NCBI GenBank assembly: GCA_028335825.1
Contig: JAIOKI010000015.1
Span: 186,001-250,000 of the forward strand
Direction: 5' to 3'
DNA: 64,000 bases
Origin: Nosema muscidifuracis
Lineage: Eukaryota; Microsporidia; Nosematidae
The notes under the pieces are model-generated. The model worked only from the letters and a program-made list of their open reading frames with translations. It did no database searches and had not been told where the DNA came from. How positions within the stretch are numbered: position 1 is the stretch's first letter; every line of letters begins with the position of its first letter. A program made the translations under genes and the position numbers. Positions 20,460 through 29,810 of this stretch are shown here, in pieces.

Positions 20460-22040
20460 TCAATTATTTTTTTTTCCGTTCGTTATATAAAATGTTAATT
20501 CATCGATTTTTTCACTATCAATATTATTCCTAGCCCAATAATTTCTTAATTTGTTAATATCCAATATGCCAAATTTTGGTCTCCATCCTTCATTCACTAT
20601 GGGTCTCTTATAAATATTCATATACACATCAATATCTAAATCTAGAAATTCTTTACTTCTTATATATTCTAAGACTTTTTTAATTCCTATTCCTTTTATT
20701 CCTGTTGTATAATCTGATCCTAAAACATATCCTATCTTACAAAGATCCGTCACAGATAATCCCATTTTCCTTTCTATATCATCAGGATGATATTTTATTA
20801 TACTTTTATTTTTCTTAAAGAAATTCTTATAAACTACTCCTCCATGTAGAAGAATATCATTATCTTCAGTAATTACTCCATCTACTATTCCTTCCTTACA
20901 TAGATATCCACATTGTGAATCTGATTCAGAAGGAGAATCTATGAAAGGTAAATTACTTACCTTTAGAATGTCTTTAATAATTGACTGTATACTTAAGAAA
21001 TCCATAGTTTCATTCTTATCTTTAATATCAGAATGACGAATTTTAATTTCCTTGGATTTTAAATTATATTTTATTCTATTTTCTACGATATCTTCTTCAA
21101 TATTAGTATTCCCAAAAAATCCATCACTTATTTTTTCATTATCAATTTTACAATTGACAATATCATCTAAATTAGCCTTCTGATAAATATTTACATCATT
21201 TTTATTATAATTCAAATATTCTTCACTTGAATTTTTATGATCTCTAAAATTCTCAAATTTTTTATTATCTTCGTCTTCTATTTCTAAAAAATTATTAATC
21301 TCCTCACTCGAATCAAATTCTCTAATTTCTTTTTTCTCATCCTTCTTAAGTATAAAAGACTTACCACAATCTGAATGCATTTTCTTAGACATATCATCTT
21401 CAAGTTTTTTTATATAATAACTTACCATATTTCTAATTCTTATATTCTTAACCTGTGATAATGAGAAATTAGTCATTGATGATTCATTTATTTCTAACTT
21501 ATCTTTACGTCTTTCTCTCATTTTAACTAACATTTTGAGTTTCTGTTTATAAGTATATTCTTCAGATTTCATAATATCTTTAATATCACTAAACGAAGAT
21601 TTTTCATATTTATTTTTATAGATAAACTTATCTTTGTCATTCGAAAAATCACCCCATTTTTCATTAATTTCGCCAGTTATAGATACAAAATCATCTTTTT
21701 TAATTCCACCATGTCGACACGTTCTAATTTTAGTTTTACATTTTTTACATATAGCATTATCCACTATATTTTTAACAAGAGATCCTAATTTTTCAATTCT
21801 CCTTTCTTCAATAACTTTCTTTTTTAAAATATTGGCTGGTCCATCGAAAACAAATACCGGGCTTATGTTATGATATAAAAGTTTGATAATCTTTTTTGAT
21901 ATATGATAGACAATATCAGATTCCTGCATTCCTTTGTATTGATGAATCCATATACTTGTATCAATTGCTAGTATTAAATCATGAGGAATAATTTGTTTAC
22001 CACATGGAGTTATCAACTTCCATAACCCTTTTACACCCAT
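20460..22040 (-). CDS. RAD2: RAD2/XPG structure-specific endonuclease (nucleotide excision repair)
   Basis: A 526-residue Rad2/XPG nuclease, which makes the 3' incision in nucleotide excision repair. The N region starts MGVKGLWKLITPCGKQI with LAIDTSIW (Asp27) and VFVFDG (Asp66). The I region holds SPSESDSQC (369-377), GVITEDNDILL, VYKNFFKKNK (an XPG hallmark) and GSDYTTGIKGIG, a helix-hairpin-helix. The spacer is about 250 residues, far shorter than the 600-plus of human XPG. FEN1 and EXO1 are excluded by the start and the VYKNFF block. The second acidic residue of the usual 'EAEAQ' is Asp374. An inserted C98-x2-C-x6-C-x-H looks zinc-like. The longest frame begins nine codons earlier, but GGACCCCAATCTT directly before MGVKG fixes this start. 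Confidence 0.95.
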   Translation of the reverse strand: MGVKGLWKLITPCGKQIIPHDLILAIDTSIWIHQYKGMQESDIVYHISKKIIKLLYHNISPVFVFDGPANILKKKVIEERRIEKLGSLVKNIVDNAICKKCKTKIRTCRHGGIKKDDFVSITGEINEKWGDFSNDKDKFIYKNKYEKSSFSDIKDIMKSEEYTYKQKLKMLVKMRERRKDKLEINESSMTNFSLSQVKNIRIRNMVSYYIKKLEDDMSKKMHSDCGKSFILKKDEKKEIREFDSSEEINNFLEIEDEDNKKFENFRDHKNSSEEYLNYNKNDVNIYQKANLDDIVNCKIDNEKISDGFFGNTNIEEDIVENRIKYNLKSKEIKIRHSDIKDKNETMDFLSIQSIIKDILKVSNLPFIDSPSESDSQCGYLCKEGIVDGVITEDNDILLHGGVVYKNFFKKNKSIIKYHPDDIERKMGLSVTDLCKIGYVLGSDYTTGIKGIGIKKVLEYIRSKEFLDLDIDVYMNIYKRPIVNEGWRPKFGILDINKLRNYWARNNIDSEKIDELTFYITNGKKNN

Positions 22041-22046
22041 AAGATT

Positions 22047-22050
22047 GGGG
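22047..22050 (-). promoter_or_regulatory. CCCC start-proximal motif of RAD2
   Basis: CCCC lies 6 bases upstream of the ATG encoding MGVKGLW and inside the longer open frame. This shows that the conserved Rad2 start, not the longer frame, is used. Confidence 0.7.
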
Positions 22051-22279
22051 TCCTTAATGGTCAACAAATAAGTTATTTTTATGCAGTAAAGTTTTTTTAA
22101 ATGTAAGTTTGCATAAACAGAATATTTTAAAAAATATTTTTTTTATATTAAATTTTTAATATAGTCATCAATCATTTTCTTCAATATTATAACCAATTCT
22201 TTCGAATATTCTTCTAAACTCATGCCACTATTATCTAAAATATTAATTTCTTTGTTCAGAATTTCAAAAATATTAGATT

Positions 22280-23287
22280 TTAAAATATTTTTGTAAATTT
22301 TTGGATTGAGAATTTCATTTTAGAAATCGTTTCAAAATGATATGTAAGTTCTTCAAGTGGATCATTAGATTCTTTTATATTATTATTAATTGGTACACTT
22401 TCTATAGCATATAAGAAAGATTTAATTTCCTTCCAGTATTCAGAAATATCAATGTCATCTTGATCTACAAAATATCCAACTATATCGTATTTGAATAGAG
22501 TTTTAAAAGTTTCAGAATTAATTTTACTGATTCCTTTATTATTTTCTAATGAGTGGTATTCAAGAAATACTAAAGTATCAAAAAATTCTAATAATCTAAC
22601 AGATTTCTCTATTAAAAAATTATCATCATATAAGTAAGACTTATTTGATAAAATATCAGTAGCAAGGATACGAAGATCACTAAAATCATCTTTTACTTTT
22701 TTAATATAATCTTCTAAATTAATTGTATTAGAATTATTTCCTAATTTTAAAATGTTAAGTTTTTCAGTTGCGATATTAACAGATTTTCTGAATTTTCCAA
22801 TATTTTTTACAATATTTTCTTTATGTTCTAAAAAAATTTCTTCAGGCATTTTGTAAATTATATCAGACAATTCGTTAGCATTTTCAGTAATGTCTACTAA
22901 AAATTTCTCTGATTTTTTTAGTTGATCGTAATTTTTTTCGTGTTGTAAATTAGCCATAAGAAGATTTTCATAGCTAGGTTCTTTTTCTAAATCCTTAATA
23001 TCTTCCTTTAATTCTTCTACTAATATTTCATCTTCATTCTTATTATTTAAATCTTTTATTTTTCCATCAAATTTAATTAAATCTTCTAAAGTATAATTGA
23101 AAGAATAATCTTCATTCCTAATATTTGAATCTTTTTTAGCAGAAATTCTCTCTAATTTTCTTTTACATTCTTCAATTATATTCATATTGTATGACTTATT
23201 TTTTTTCTCATCAAGTTTAGGTACTAAATTATTTTCATGATTTAGTATACTATTTTTTATGAATACAATAAAAAAATATATTAACAT
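22280..23287 (-). CDS. Secreted coiled-coil protein, apparently frameshifted at its 3' end
   Basis: A 335-residue protein that I do not recognise. A hydrophobic N-terminus (MLIYFFIVFI) suggests a signal peptide or anchor. The rest is acidic, Lys/Glu/Asn-rich and helical with coiled-coil character, without Cys-based motifs. Downstream of its stop a second open segment continues in another frame to a TAA at 22143-22145, adding about 57 residues of similar helical composition (for example MSLEEYSKELVIILKKMIDD). A one-base change in the four-base A/T run at 22318-22321 would explain the break, so this is either a homopolymer sequencing error or a recent truncation. The start is supported by CCCC before the ATG. 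Homologs were not identified. Confidence 0.75.
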   Translation of the reverse strand: MLIYFFIVFIKNSILNHENNLVPKLDEKKNKSYNMNIIEECKRKLERISAKKDSNIRNEDYSFNYTLEDLIKFDGKIKDLNNKNEDEILVEELKEDIKDLEKEPSYENLLMANLQHEKNYDQLKKSEKFLVDITENANELSDIIYKMPEEIFLEHKENIVKNIGKFRKSVNIATEKLNILKLGNNSNTINLEDYIKKVKDDFSDLRILATDILSNKSYLYDDNFLIEKSVRLLEFFDTLVFLEYHSLENNKGISKINSETFKTLFKYDIVGYFVDQDDIDISEYWKEIKSFLYAIESVPINNNIKESNDPLEELTYHFETISKMKFSIQKFTKIF

Positions 23288-24175
23288 ATCTTGGGGTAAA
23301 TAAATTATTTTTTATAGAAATTTTTTAATAAACATTGATTAATTTATTAAAAATTACAAAAGTATTTAAAATTTTAATTTATATTGATTTAGTATTTGTT
23401 GTTAAACAAATGAAGTAATAAAAATTTATATTATGATTATATATTTTCTCTAAAAAGTCTTATAATAAAGAAACATAATATGAATTATATTTCAAGTTTT
23501 TGTATAAATCTTATGTTTTTATTTATAATAATTTAATATATAAATTATACATCCAATGAAATTTTTATCCTGTTATTATGACGTAATTTTTTAAAACGTT
23601 AATATATTAAAAATATAAATTTTGAGAAATTAAAGATGTTTTTTTATATTTTTTAATATGTCAATTATTAAATAATTTAAGAAGAATAAATAAAAATTAA
23701 ATAATATTTTATACACATCATGGACTTCCAGGATCAAAAGAATGACATAATATAAATTGGTATTAAATAATTTTAAATTTCTTAATTAAAAGAGTTTTAA
23801 TTTAATTATTTTTTAATTATTTTATATTGTTATTAGCTTTATTATTAAAATTCATTTATTTTTAAATTTTTACTTAGTTTTATTTTTACAAAATTATCTA
23901 TTTGTGACATGTCTTAGAGTATCAAAGAATAATAAATTTAATTCAAGTTACAAATAAAATATTTTTTATTGTAAATACATTAAAAAAATGTTTAGTAAAA
24001 CTTATCTATTTGATAGTATCTTTTTTATTATTTAAACACGATATTTGACATTTTATTTAAATATTTATTTTTAATAATTTTATGCTTATTGGTCAATATT
24101 TTAAAAGTTAAAATATATTTTTTATCTTACTAAAAAATCTATCTAAGATCATTTCAAAATATTTTAATTACCCAT
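23288..24175. other. AT-rich intergenic stretch
   Basis: Nothing credible as a gene on either strand. A short GC-richer patch at about 23710-23755 (CATGGACTTCCAGGATC) stands out but is too short to classify. The region separates two divergently transcribed genes (the secreted coiled-coil protein and TFB5), so it should hold both promoters, but no motif other than the start-proximal C runs is visible. Confidence 0.5.
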
Positions 24176-24373
24176 ATGGTGGATATAATCAAAGGATGTC
24201 TAGTAAAAACAGAAGAAAGTATTAAACAACTTGTACTCGATATAGGTGAGAATGAAAATTTTGTAATAGCAGATATAAATGATAAATCTGTATTTATTAC
24301 TGAACAAGGAGCAGTTGGATTGAAATCGAGAGTAGAAGGAATTCTCAATCGAGCTAAAGATGTACAAAAATAA
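24176..24373 (+). CDS. TFB5: TFIIH subunit TFB5 (p8/GTF2H5)
   Basis: A 65-residue protein starting MVDIIKGCLVKTEESIKQLVL and continuing with FVIADINDKSVFITE. It matches the TFB5/GTF2H5 pattern (human [21 protein letters not shown], then FIIQDIDDTHVFV). TFB5 dimerises with TFB2 and stimulates the XPB ATPase in TFIIH, mainly for nucleotide excision repair. Length is normal (about 70). Start: TTACCC then AT before the ATG. With RAD2 about 2 kb away it is a second NER factor, although neighbourhood in eukaryotes is weak evidence of joint action. Confidence 0.93.
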   Translation: MVDIIKGCLVKTEESIKQLVLDIGENENFVIADINDKSVFITEQGAVGLKSRVEGILNRAKDVQK

Positions 24374-24653
24374 ATTAAAAAGGTGAACTGTAGAAAAGTA
24401 TTTTTATAATTTTCATTTATCTTTTTTACATTTGTAATTTTTTTAATATTTAAATATTTGCCATTTTTTTTAATATTTATTTTTTGTATAATTTAAATAT
24501 AAAAATACTAGCTAAATATTTCTAATTTTAAAAAAAGAATTATTTTTTATTTTAGGGATCAAAAAATAAATAATTGTTAAATTTCAATATTTTTATATTC
24601 ATAAATAAGTATTTCTTTTTTGCATAATTTTAAAATTAAAAGTTCCCCTCACA

Positions 24654-25880
24654 ATGAGAGAGAATTTTTATAACAAAAAAAATTTGAAATATTTAAAGAT
24701 GATTAGAGGTGACAAACCTATTCGAAACTCTCGTGCAGAAATTATAAAACCAGCTGAATTTCAAAAATCAAAAGCTCCAACTGGTCGTATACATCCAGAT
24801 AGAAAATGGTTTAGAGCTAGTAAAACTGTATCTCAACTTGATTTAGAGAAATTTAGAGAAGCTACAAAAGTAGAAACTCCTTACAATGTTCTTCTTAAAA
24901 CTGGTAATGTACCGTATTCTTTACTTACAGAGAATACTAAGAAGAAGAATACAGTTGATTATGACAGTATTTTTGGAAAGAATGCTATAAGAAAAAAACC
25001 AAAACTTGCCTTTAATAATTTAGAAGAAATGGCTAAATTTAAACTAGAAAGTCTTCCTGAAAAGAAAGAACACAAGAAAGAGAATGTTAAAGGACAAAGT
25101 ACAAGAATATGGAAAGAATTATATAAAGTATTAGATAGTAGTGATGTAATTATACATGTACTTGATGCAAGAGATCCATTAGGAACTATGTGTGATAAAA
25201 TATCTACTTATATTAAAGAAGAAGCACCACATAAACATTTAATTTATCTACTAAATAAAGTAGATTTAGTTCCTACTGGAATAACAGCTAAATGGTTGAA
25301 ATATTTTTCTAGTAAACATACTACGATAGCTTATCATGCTCATTCTTTAGAAAATAATTTTGGTAAGGCTAATTTAATTAATATATTAAGACAATTAGAT
25401 AATTTATATAAGAAAAAACATACTAGTGTAGGATTTGTAGGATATCCTAATAGTGGAAAAAGTAGTATAATTAATACACTTAGAAATAAACAAGTTTGTA
25501 ATGTTGCTCCTGTTCCTGGAGAGACAAAAGTATGGCAATATATCACACTTACAAGAAGTATTTATTTAATAGATTGTCCTGGAGTAGTTCCTATTCCTGA
25601 TTTTGAACAGGCTGTTTTTAGAGGAGCTATACGAATAGAAAATCTTGAAAATCCTGAATATTACGTAGAGATATTAGCAGAGAAATATAAATCCGAGATT
25701 TCTAAATTATACAGAATCGAGTACAGAGATGTTGATGATTTATTTAATAAATTCTCTGTCAAATATGGTAAGATAACTAAAGGTAATAAACCTTTCGTAG
25801 ATTTGATTGCTAAGACTATTTTACATGATTGGAATAGAGGAAAGATTCAGTATTTTAATTTACCCCCTGAAGATGAATAA
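24654..25880 (+). CDS. NOG2: Nucleolar GTPase NOG2 (60S pre-ribosome export checkpoint)
   Basis: A 408-residue circularly permuted GTPase. The N-terminal NGP1NT domain carries HPDRKWF and PYNVLLKTG. Then come the G motifs in permuted order: NKVD (201-204, G4), GYPNSGKSS (263-271, G1), PGETK (288-292, G2 region) and DCPG (307-310, G3). The C-terminus includes FNLPPEDE after the NRGKI block. NOG2/NUG2 occupies the helix 69 site of nuclear pre-60S particles until NMD3 loading. Length is shorter than in yeast (486) owing to loss of the Lys-rich tail. Start: TTCCCCTCACA before the ATG. Confidence 0.98.
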   Translation: MRENFYNKKNLKYLKMIRGDKPIRNSRAEIIKPAEFQKSKAPTGRIHPDRKWFRASKTVSQLDLEKFREATKVETPYNVLLKTGNVPYSLLTENTKKKNTVDYDSIFGKNAIRKKPKLAFNNLEEMAKFKLESLPEKKEHKKENVKGQSTRIWKELYKVLDSSDVIIHVLDARDPLGTMCDKISTYIKEEAPHKHLIYLLNKVDLVPTGITAKWLKYFSSKHTTIAYHAHSLENNFGKANLINILRQLDNLYKKKHTSVGFVGYPNSGKSSIINTLRNKQVCNVAPVPGETKVWQYITLTRSIYLIDCPGVVPIPDFEQAVFRGAIRIENLENPEYYVEILAEKYKSEISKLYRIEYRDVDDLFNKFSVKYGKITKGNKPFVDLIAKTILHDWNRGKIQYFNLPPEDE

Positions 25881-26488
25881 TTTAACAAAATAAACGTGAT
25901 TTTTTATTAAAAGGTGTTTTGTTTTACATTTTTTATATAAATATATAAGCTTATATACAGTGAATTTTTGACTCCAATTCCTAGACTTGAAAAAGTTTAA
26001 TAATTATTGTCAATGCAATAAATCTGAATTTATAAATTAAAAATAAACAATAAGATTTAGTTAAAAAGAGAAGAAAAATAAAGTTTTGAACTCTCTCTGA
26101 TGATACTAAATTCTAAAAAATTATTAATTTATATATAAAAAGTTCAAGATTTAACTTCTAATAATAAAAGTAAATTTACTTTCTAAGAAAGTATGAGCTT
26201 TAAAAGAGTTAATCTTTATTAAAAATTATTCTCAAATATAAAAAAGAAAATTAGAAATGAATCTTTTGATAAACACATGTTCAGCACATTATTATAAAAT
26301 TTAATTTAAAAATCTTTTCTTTTTTCAATTACTTTATATTTCAAATAATTAGAAAATTCTTTAAATTGATCTTTTTTTTAATATATTGAAAATAAATTAA
26401 AATTTACAGTTTTGAGAGTTGTTTATTTGTTTTAGAAAATTCCAATGAAAAATCAATTTCTTAAAATTATCTTGTTTACTTATAACCC
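25881..26488. other. AT-rich intergenic stretch
   Basis: No credible gene or RNA on either strand; low-complexity A/T with no strong inverted repeat. It separates NOG2 from the calcium-sensor gene on the same strand and should contain the latter's promoter. Confidence 0.5.
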
Positions 26489-27043
26489 ATGGGAAACAGA
26501 ACAAGCTCCTTAAAAAACATAGACCTTGATGATACCAAAAAGTTTTCACATTTTCCATCAAAGGATGTACAAGAATGGTCTTCATCTTTCAAATCACAAT
26601 TCCCTAATGGTAGACTTAATCTTAATGATCTTGAAACAATGTTTAAAAGATTTTTTCCATTTGGATCTCCTAAGAAATTTGTGTTAAGACTTTTTACTAC
26701 AATAAATATCAGTCAGTCTGATTACATAGATTTTCATGAATTATTGATAGCTTTCAGTATTCTTATGAAAGGAAGTAGCTTTGAGAAATTGAGATGGATA
26801 TTCAGATTCTATGATGAGGATAATGATGGAGTAGTGTCTAAAAAAGAAATGATCAATATTGCACAGAGTATGGTTGATATGGTAAGTAATACTTTGGATA
26901 TAAATATTGATGTAGAGAAAGCTATTGACGAATTGTTTGAAACTTGTGATAATAAAAGTGGATTCTTTACTTTTGATGATTTTAAAGAACTAGCTGCGAG
27001 AAAGAAAGAAGCATTTCAGATGTTAACATTGTTTATAGAATAA
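26489..27043 (+). CDS. FRQ1: Frequenin/NCS-1 family calcium sensor
   Basis: A 184-residue EF-hand protein with an N-terminal MGNR myristoylation signal and length typical of neuronal calcium sensors. EF3 has a canonical loop at 109-120 (DEDNDGVVSKKE). EF2 (about 73-84, ending DYIDFHE) and EF4 (about 153-164) have lost some ligand residues, and EF1 is non-binding as in the whole family. The hydrophobic-groove helices include LRWIFRFYD. In yeast Frq1 activates the PI 4-kinase Pik1 at the Golgi; a PIP kinase gene is also present in this window. Start: ATAACCC directly before the ATG. Calcineurin B is the alternative, but it lacks the MGNxxS-type start followed by a long EF1 linker. Confidence 0.88.
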   Translation: MGNRTSSLKNIDLDDTKKFSHFPSKDVQEWSSSFKSQFPNGRLNLNDLETMFKRFFPFGSPKKFVLRLFTTINISQSDYIDFHELLIAFSILMKGSSFEKLRWIFRFYDEDNDGVVSKKEMINIAQSMVDMVSNTLDINIDVEKAIDELFETCDNKSGFFTFDDFKELAARKKEAFQMLTLFIE

Positions 27044-27256
27044 AAATTATGATTGATATTTAATTAAGTATTGATTACAGATATGATCAAAACTTTAATT
27101 AAAAAGATTTTAAAAATTAAAATTGTTTAATAATTTAAATTTAAACCTGTCAAATAATTAATTAAAATGTGTATATTACATCTAATAAATCAATTTGAAT
27201 TTGATCACTAAGTTATTTTTATTTGTTTAATATAAATAAACAATATTTTCATTCCT

Positions 27257-28231
27257 ATGTCGACAATTATACCAAGTAATAATATACGAGACATTGAAGA
27301 TTTCATCTTAAATACACCTATAATTCATAATGAAGGAGTAAAAACACAACATTGGCAACTTAAAGATATGTTAAAAATTCATAACGAATGTCTGATATTT
27401 TCTCAATCTAATGCGATTTTTTCATATGATTATCAAACTAAGTCTAAAGGTCAGCTTACTGGTCCATTAAACTTCGCTCCAACGTCTTTCTGTGCATACA
27501 AAAATTATCTTGTGGTTGGTGGTAGTAAAGGACAATTATATACGAAGAATCTTCAAAATGGTGAATTTAATTACAGTTATATAAGCGAGAACATTAATAA
27601 TCATATAAATATAAATAGTGGGAATATATACATATCAAATAATGATAAAAATCTTAGAGTACTTTCTTTGGAAAATAATGTACCTATAAATATTGAATTT
27701 GTATCTCAAGTAAATTTTTCAAGTATAAGCCCCGATAATAAGTATTTAATTCTGGTTGGTGATTCGAATGATGTTTACGTATATTCTATTGAATATTCTT
27801 ACTATAGACTAATTAAGAAATTAAAAACAATAGGTGATGGTGGATTTAGTGTATCATGGAACAATCTTTCAAATAAATTTGCTGTAGCTACACAAGATGG
27901 ACACGTCTGTATATGGGACATACGATCTGATGAAAAATTTACAATTTTAAATAGTGAACAGCAAGGATCTCATAAAGGTGCTATTCGTAACGTATTTTTT
28001 AGTAGAAAAAAGTCGTTAGATCTTTTATTTTTTACTGAACAATCTTCTTATTTGAATGTCTATGATACACGTACATTTGAAAAAAGACATTTAGTTAAAG
28101 TATCTCAAGATTTACAGATAACTGGCGCAACTATTTCGGAAGAAAACTGTAAAATATTTGTATCATCTGATACAAATATATATGAATACGATATAAATAC
28201 AATAAGTAGACGTATATTCGATACTAAATAA
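27257..28231 (+). CDS. WD40-repeat protein (DUF2415-like)
   Basis: A 324-residue beta-propeller protein. WD-type repeats are visible: GFSVSWNNLSNKFAVATQDG then HVCIWDIRSDEKF, and LLFFTEQSSYLNVYDTRTFE. The last two blocks resemble the fungal DUF2415 family of WD40 proteins, whose molecular role is poorly defined, so no function is given. The spacing suggests about six or seven blades. There is no signal peptide or membrane segment. The start is preceded by CATTCCT rather than CCC. BUB3 and RAE1/GLE2 were considered, but their diagnostic N-terminal 'PPxDxIS' motif is absent. Confidence 0.78.
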   Translation: MSTIIPSNNIRDIEDFILNTPIIHNEGVKTQHWQLKDMLKIHNECLIFSQSNAIFSYDYQTKSKGQLTGPLNFAPTSFCAYKNYLVVGGSKGQLYTKNLQNGEFNYSYISENINNHININSGNIYISNNDKNLRVLSLENNVPINIEFVSQVNFSSISPDNKYLILVGDSNDVYVYSIEYSYYRLIKKLKTIGDGGFSVSWNNLSNKFAVATQDGHVCIWDIRSDEKFTILNSEQQGSHKGAIRNVFFSRKKSLDLLFFTEQSSYLNVYDTRTFEKRHLVKVSQDLQITGATISEENCKIFVSSDTNIYEYDINTISRRIFDTK

Positions 28232-28378
28232 TAACACAATTAAATAATTTGATCTTTTATAAATAATTTATTCGGTTAAATTTGAATAATTTTATAGCAA
28301 TTGTAAAAGTAACAGTTATTATTTTAAATAAAATTCTCTATGGCAATGAGAAATAAACAAAAGATATGTAACAATTTA

Positions 28379-29203
28379 TTAAAATAATTTATCTTCTGGA
28401 TCTTCTGATCGAAAAACTTGTATAATTTTATTTGCCTGAGGTAAACCTAATTTACGAAATTTATTATTCTCTTTATCTTCTATTAACATTTCACTTAATT
28501 CATTATCATTTCCTTTTTCAATTTCTTTTTGTAATTTCGACATTGTTTTATATTTATCTGCTACATTTTTAGCTACACATTTGCTTATCCCTGGTATTTT
28601 TGATAAAATATATTCCAAATATTCAGTCTCTTTTCCTACCTTAAAAGTTTTAATTTTTGGAATGTATTTTTTATCTGATATGCAAAATTTTAAAATATTT
28701 TTTAACTCTCTAAACAAGGTCTCTTCATTATCTATAAATATAAAATTAATTTTATAATTGATTTGTGTCTTGAATAAGAAGTCCTTAAATTTTTCATATT
28801 CATTATCTATAACTAAATTTGAAGATTTCTCCAAATTTTCTTTATATATTTTATTATTTCTAGATACGATTTTCTTTCTAAATTTATTTCTATTAAGTAT
28901 TAAAAATATTTTCGATCGATGTATATTAATAAATTCTATTTTCTCAAAATCACAAATTCCAAGTTCCAATAAAATATCTTTTGTTTTTATATTTAAAATT
29001 CTTACAATATCTTCATTTATAATTTTATAAGAGAAATTTATATTCTTAATTTTTTTTATAAGATCTTGTAATCTATTAGATACTTCTAAATAGTAATCTA
29101 TAAATGATGGATCTAATATAAATGGGTATATCATACTATTATTATCCTCTGTTTCACACCAATTAAAATTTAGAAATGAGAGACTACTAGAATCTTCTTT
29201 CAT
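28379..29203 (-). CDS. EME1/MMS4-like XPF-family protein with C-terminal HhH
   Basis: A 274-residue protein. The C-terminal third has a tandem helix-hairpin-helix of the XPF/MUS81 type: ILSKIPGISKCVAKNVADKY (199-218), then after a short insert KFRKLGLPQANKIIQVFRS (248-266), the arrangement ending EME1 proteins. The middle (KIFLILNRNKFRKK) may be a degenerate nuclease-fold core. No ERKxxxD catalytic motif is present, as expected for the non-catalytic partner. EME1/MMS4 pairs with MUS81 to cleave branched DNA. FAAP24 or ERCC1 are alternatives; the tail 'LGxxxxxxIxxxFxSxDP' favours EME1. Start: GCCCTT before the ATG. Confidence 0.55.
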   Translation of the reverse strand: MKEDSSSLSFLNFNWCETEDNNSMIYPFILDPSFIDYYLEVSNRLQDLIKKIKNINFSYKIINEDIVRILNIKTKDILLELGICDFEKIEFINIHRSKIFLILNRNKFRKKIVSRNNKIYKENLEKSSNLVIDNEYEKFKDFLFKTQINYKINFIFIDNEETLFRELKNILKFCISDKKYIPKIKTFKVGKETEYLEYILSKIPGISKCVAKNVADKYKTMSKLQKEIEKGNDNELSEMLIEDKENNKFRKLGLPQANKIIQVFRSEDPEDKLF

Positions 29204-29810
29204 AAGGGCATATTTATCTTTTATTACATAAAAGATAATATATTTAATTTATATCTTTTTTTTATAAAAGTATCCTTGTTAGTCCAGTGGTTAGGATATC
29301 GGTCTTTCACACCGGGGGCAGGGGTTCGATTCCCCTACGAGGAATTTTTACTTTTTAGATGATTAAATTAATTTTTAGAATGAGCATGTATTTTTTATTA
29401 GGGGTTAAAAAATAAATATTAAATTTATTATATAATGGATTAGTTAATTATTCAATTTCCAGAATATTAAGTATTTTATTACTTAGTATCTGAAAATAAC
29501 AACTAAATCTCAAATCTTTTGTACAATAGACTAGCTAATTATTCAATTTTCATAATATTAATGTATTTTATTACTGAGTATCTGAAAATAACAACTTAAT
29601 CTCAAATTTATTATATAATGGATTAGTTAATTATTCAATTTTCATATTAATTATTATTTTATTACTAAGTATCTAAAAATAACAATTAAATCATAATTTT
29701 TTATTATTAAGTATAAAAAATAATTACTGAATTTCAAACTTATATTAAAGAATATATTTTTAAATACTTACTTTGTTTAGCTAACCCTTTCCTTATTTTT
29801 TAACCCTTAA
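29204..29810. repeat. Intergenic stretch with tRNA-Glu and three 91-bp repeats
   Basis: After the tRNA, three tandem copies of a 91-92 bp unit begin at about 29421, 29512 and 29604 and end near 29693. Each contains a TAGTTAATTATTCAATTT-type block, then TATCTGAAAATAACAAC or a close variant. The copies have drifted by several substitutions and small indels. No gene is seen between the tRNA and the proteasome gene. Confidence 0.75.
29273..29344 (+). tRNA. tRNA-Glu (anticodon TTC)
   Basis: A 72-nt cloverleaf starting TCCTTGT, with the 3' acceptor strand ACGAGGA plus discriminator A. The D arm is GTCCAGTGGTTAGGAT (A box). The anticodon arm CGGTCTTTCACACCG has anticodon TTC. The T arm is AGGGGTTCGATTCCCCT (B box). 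TTTTT at 29345-29349 is the RNA polymerase III terminator. It has no intron. It reads GAA and GAG, by far the commonest acidic codons in these Lys/Glu-rich proteins. Confidence 0.98.
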
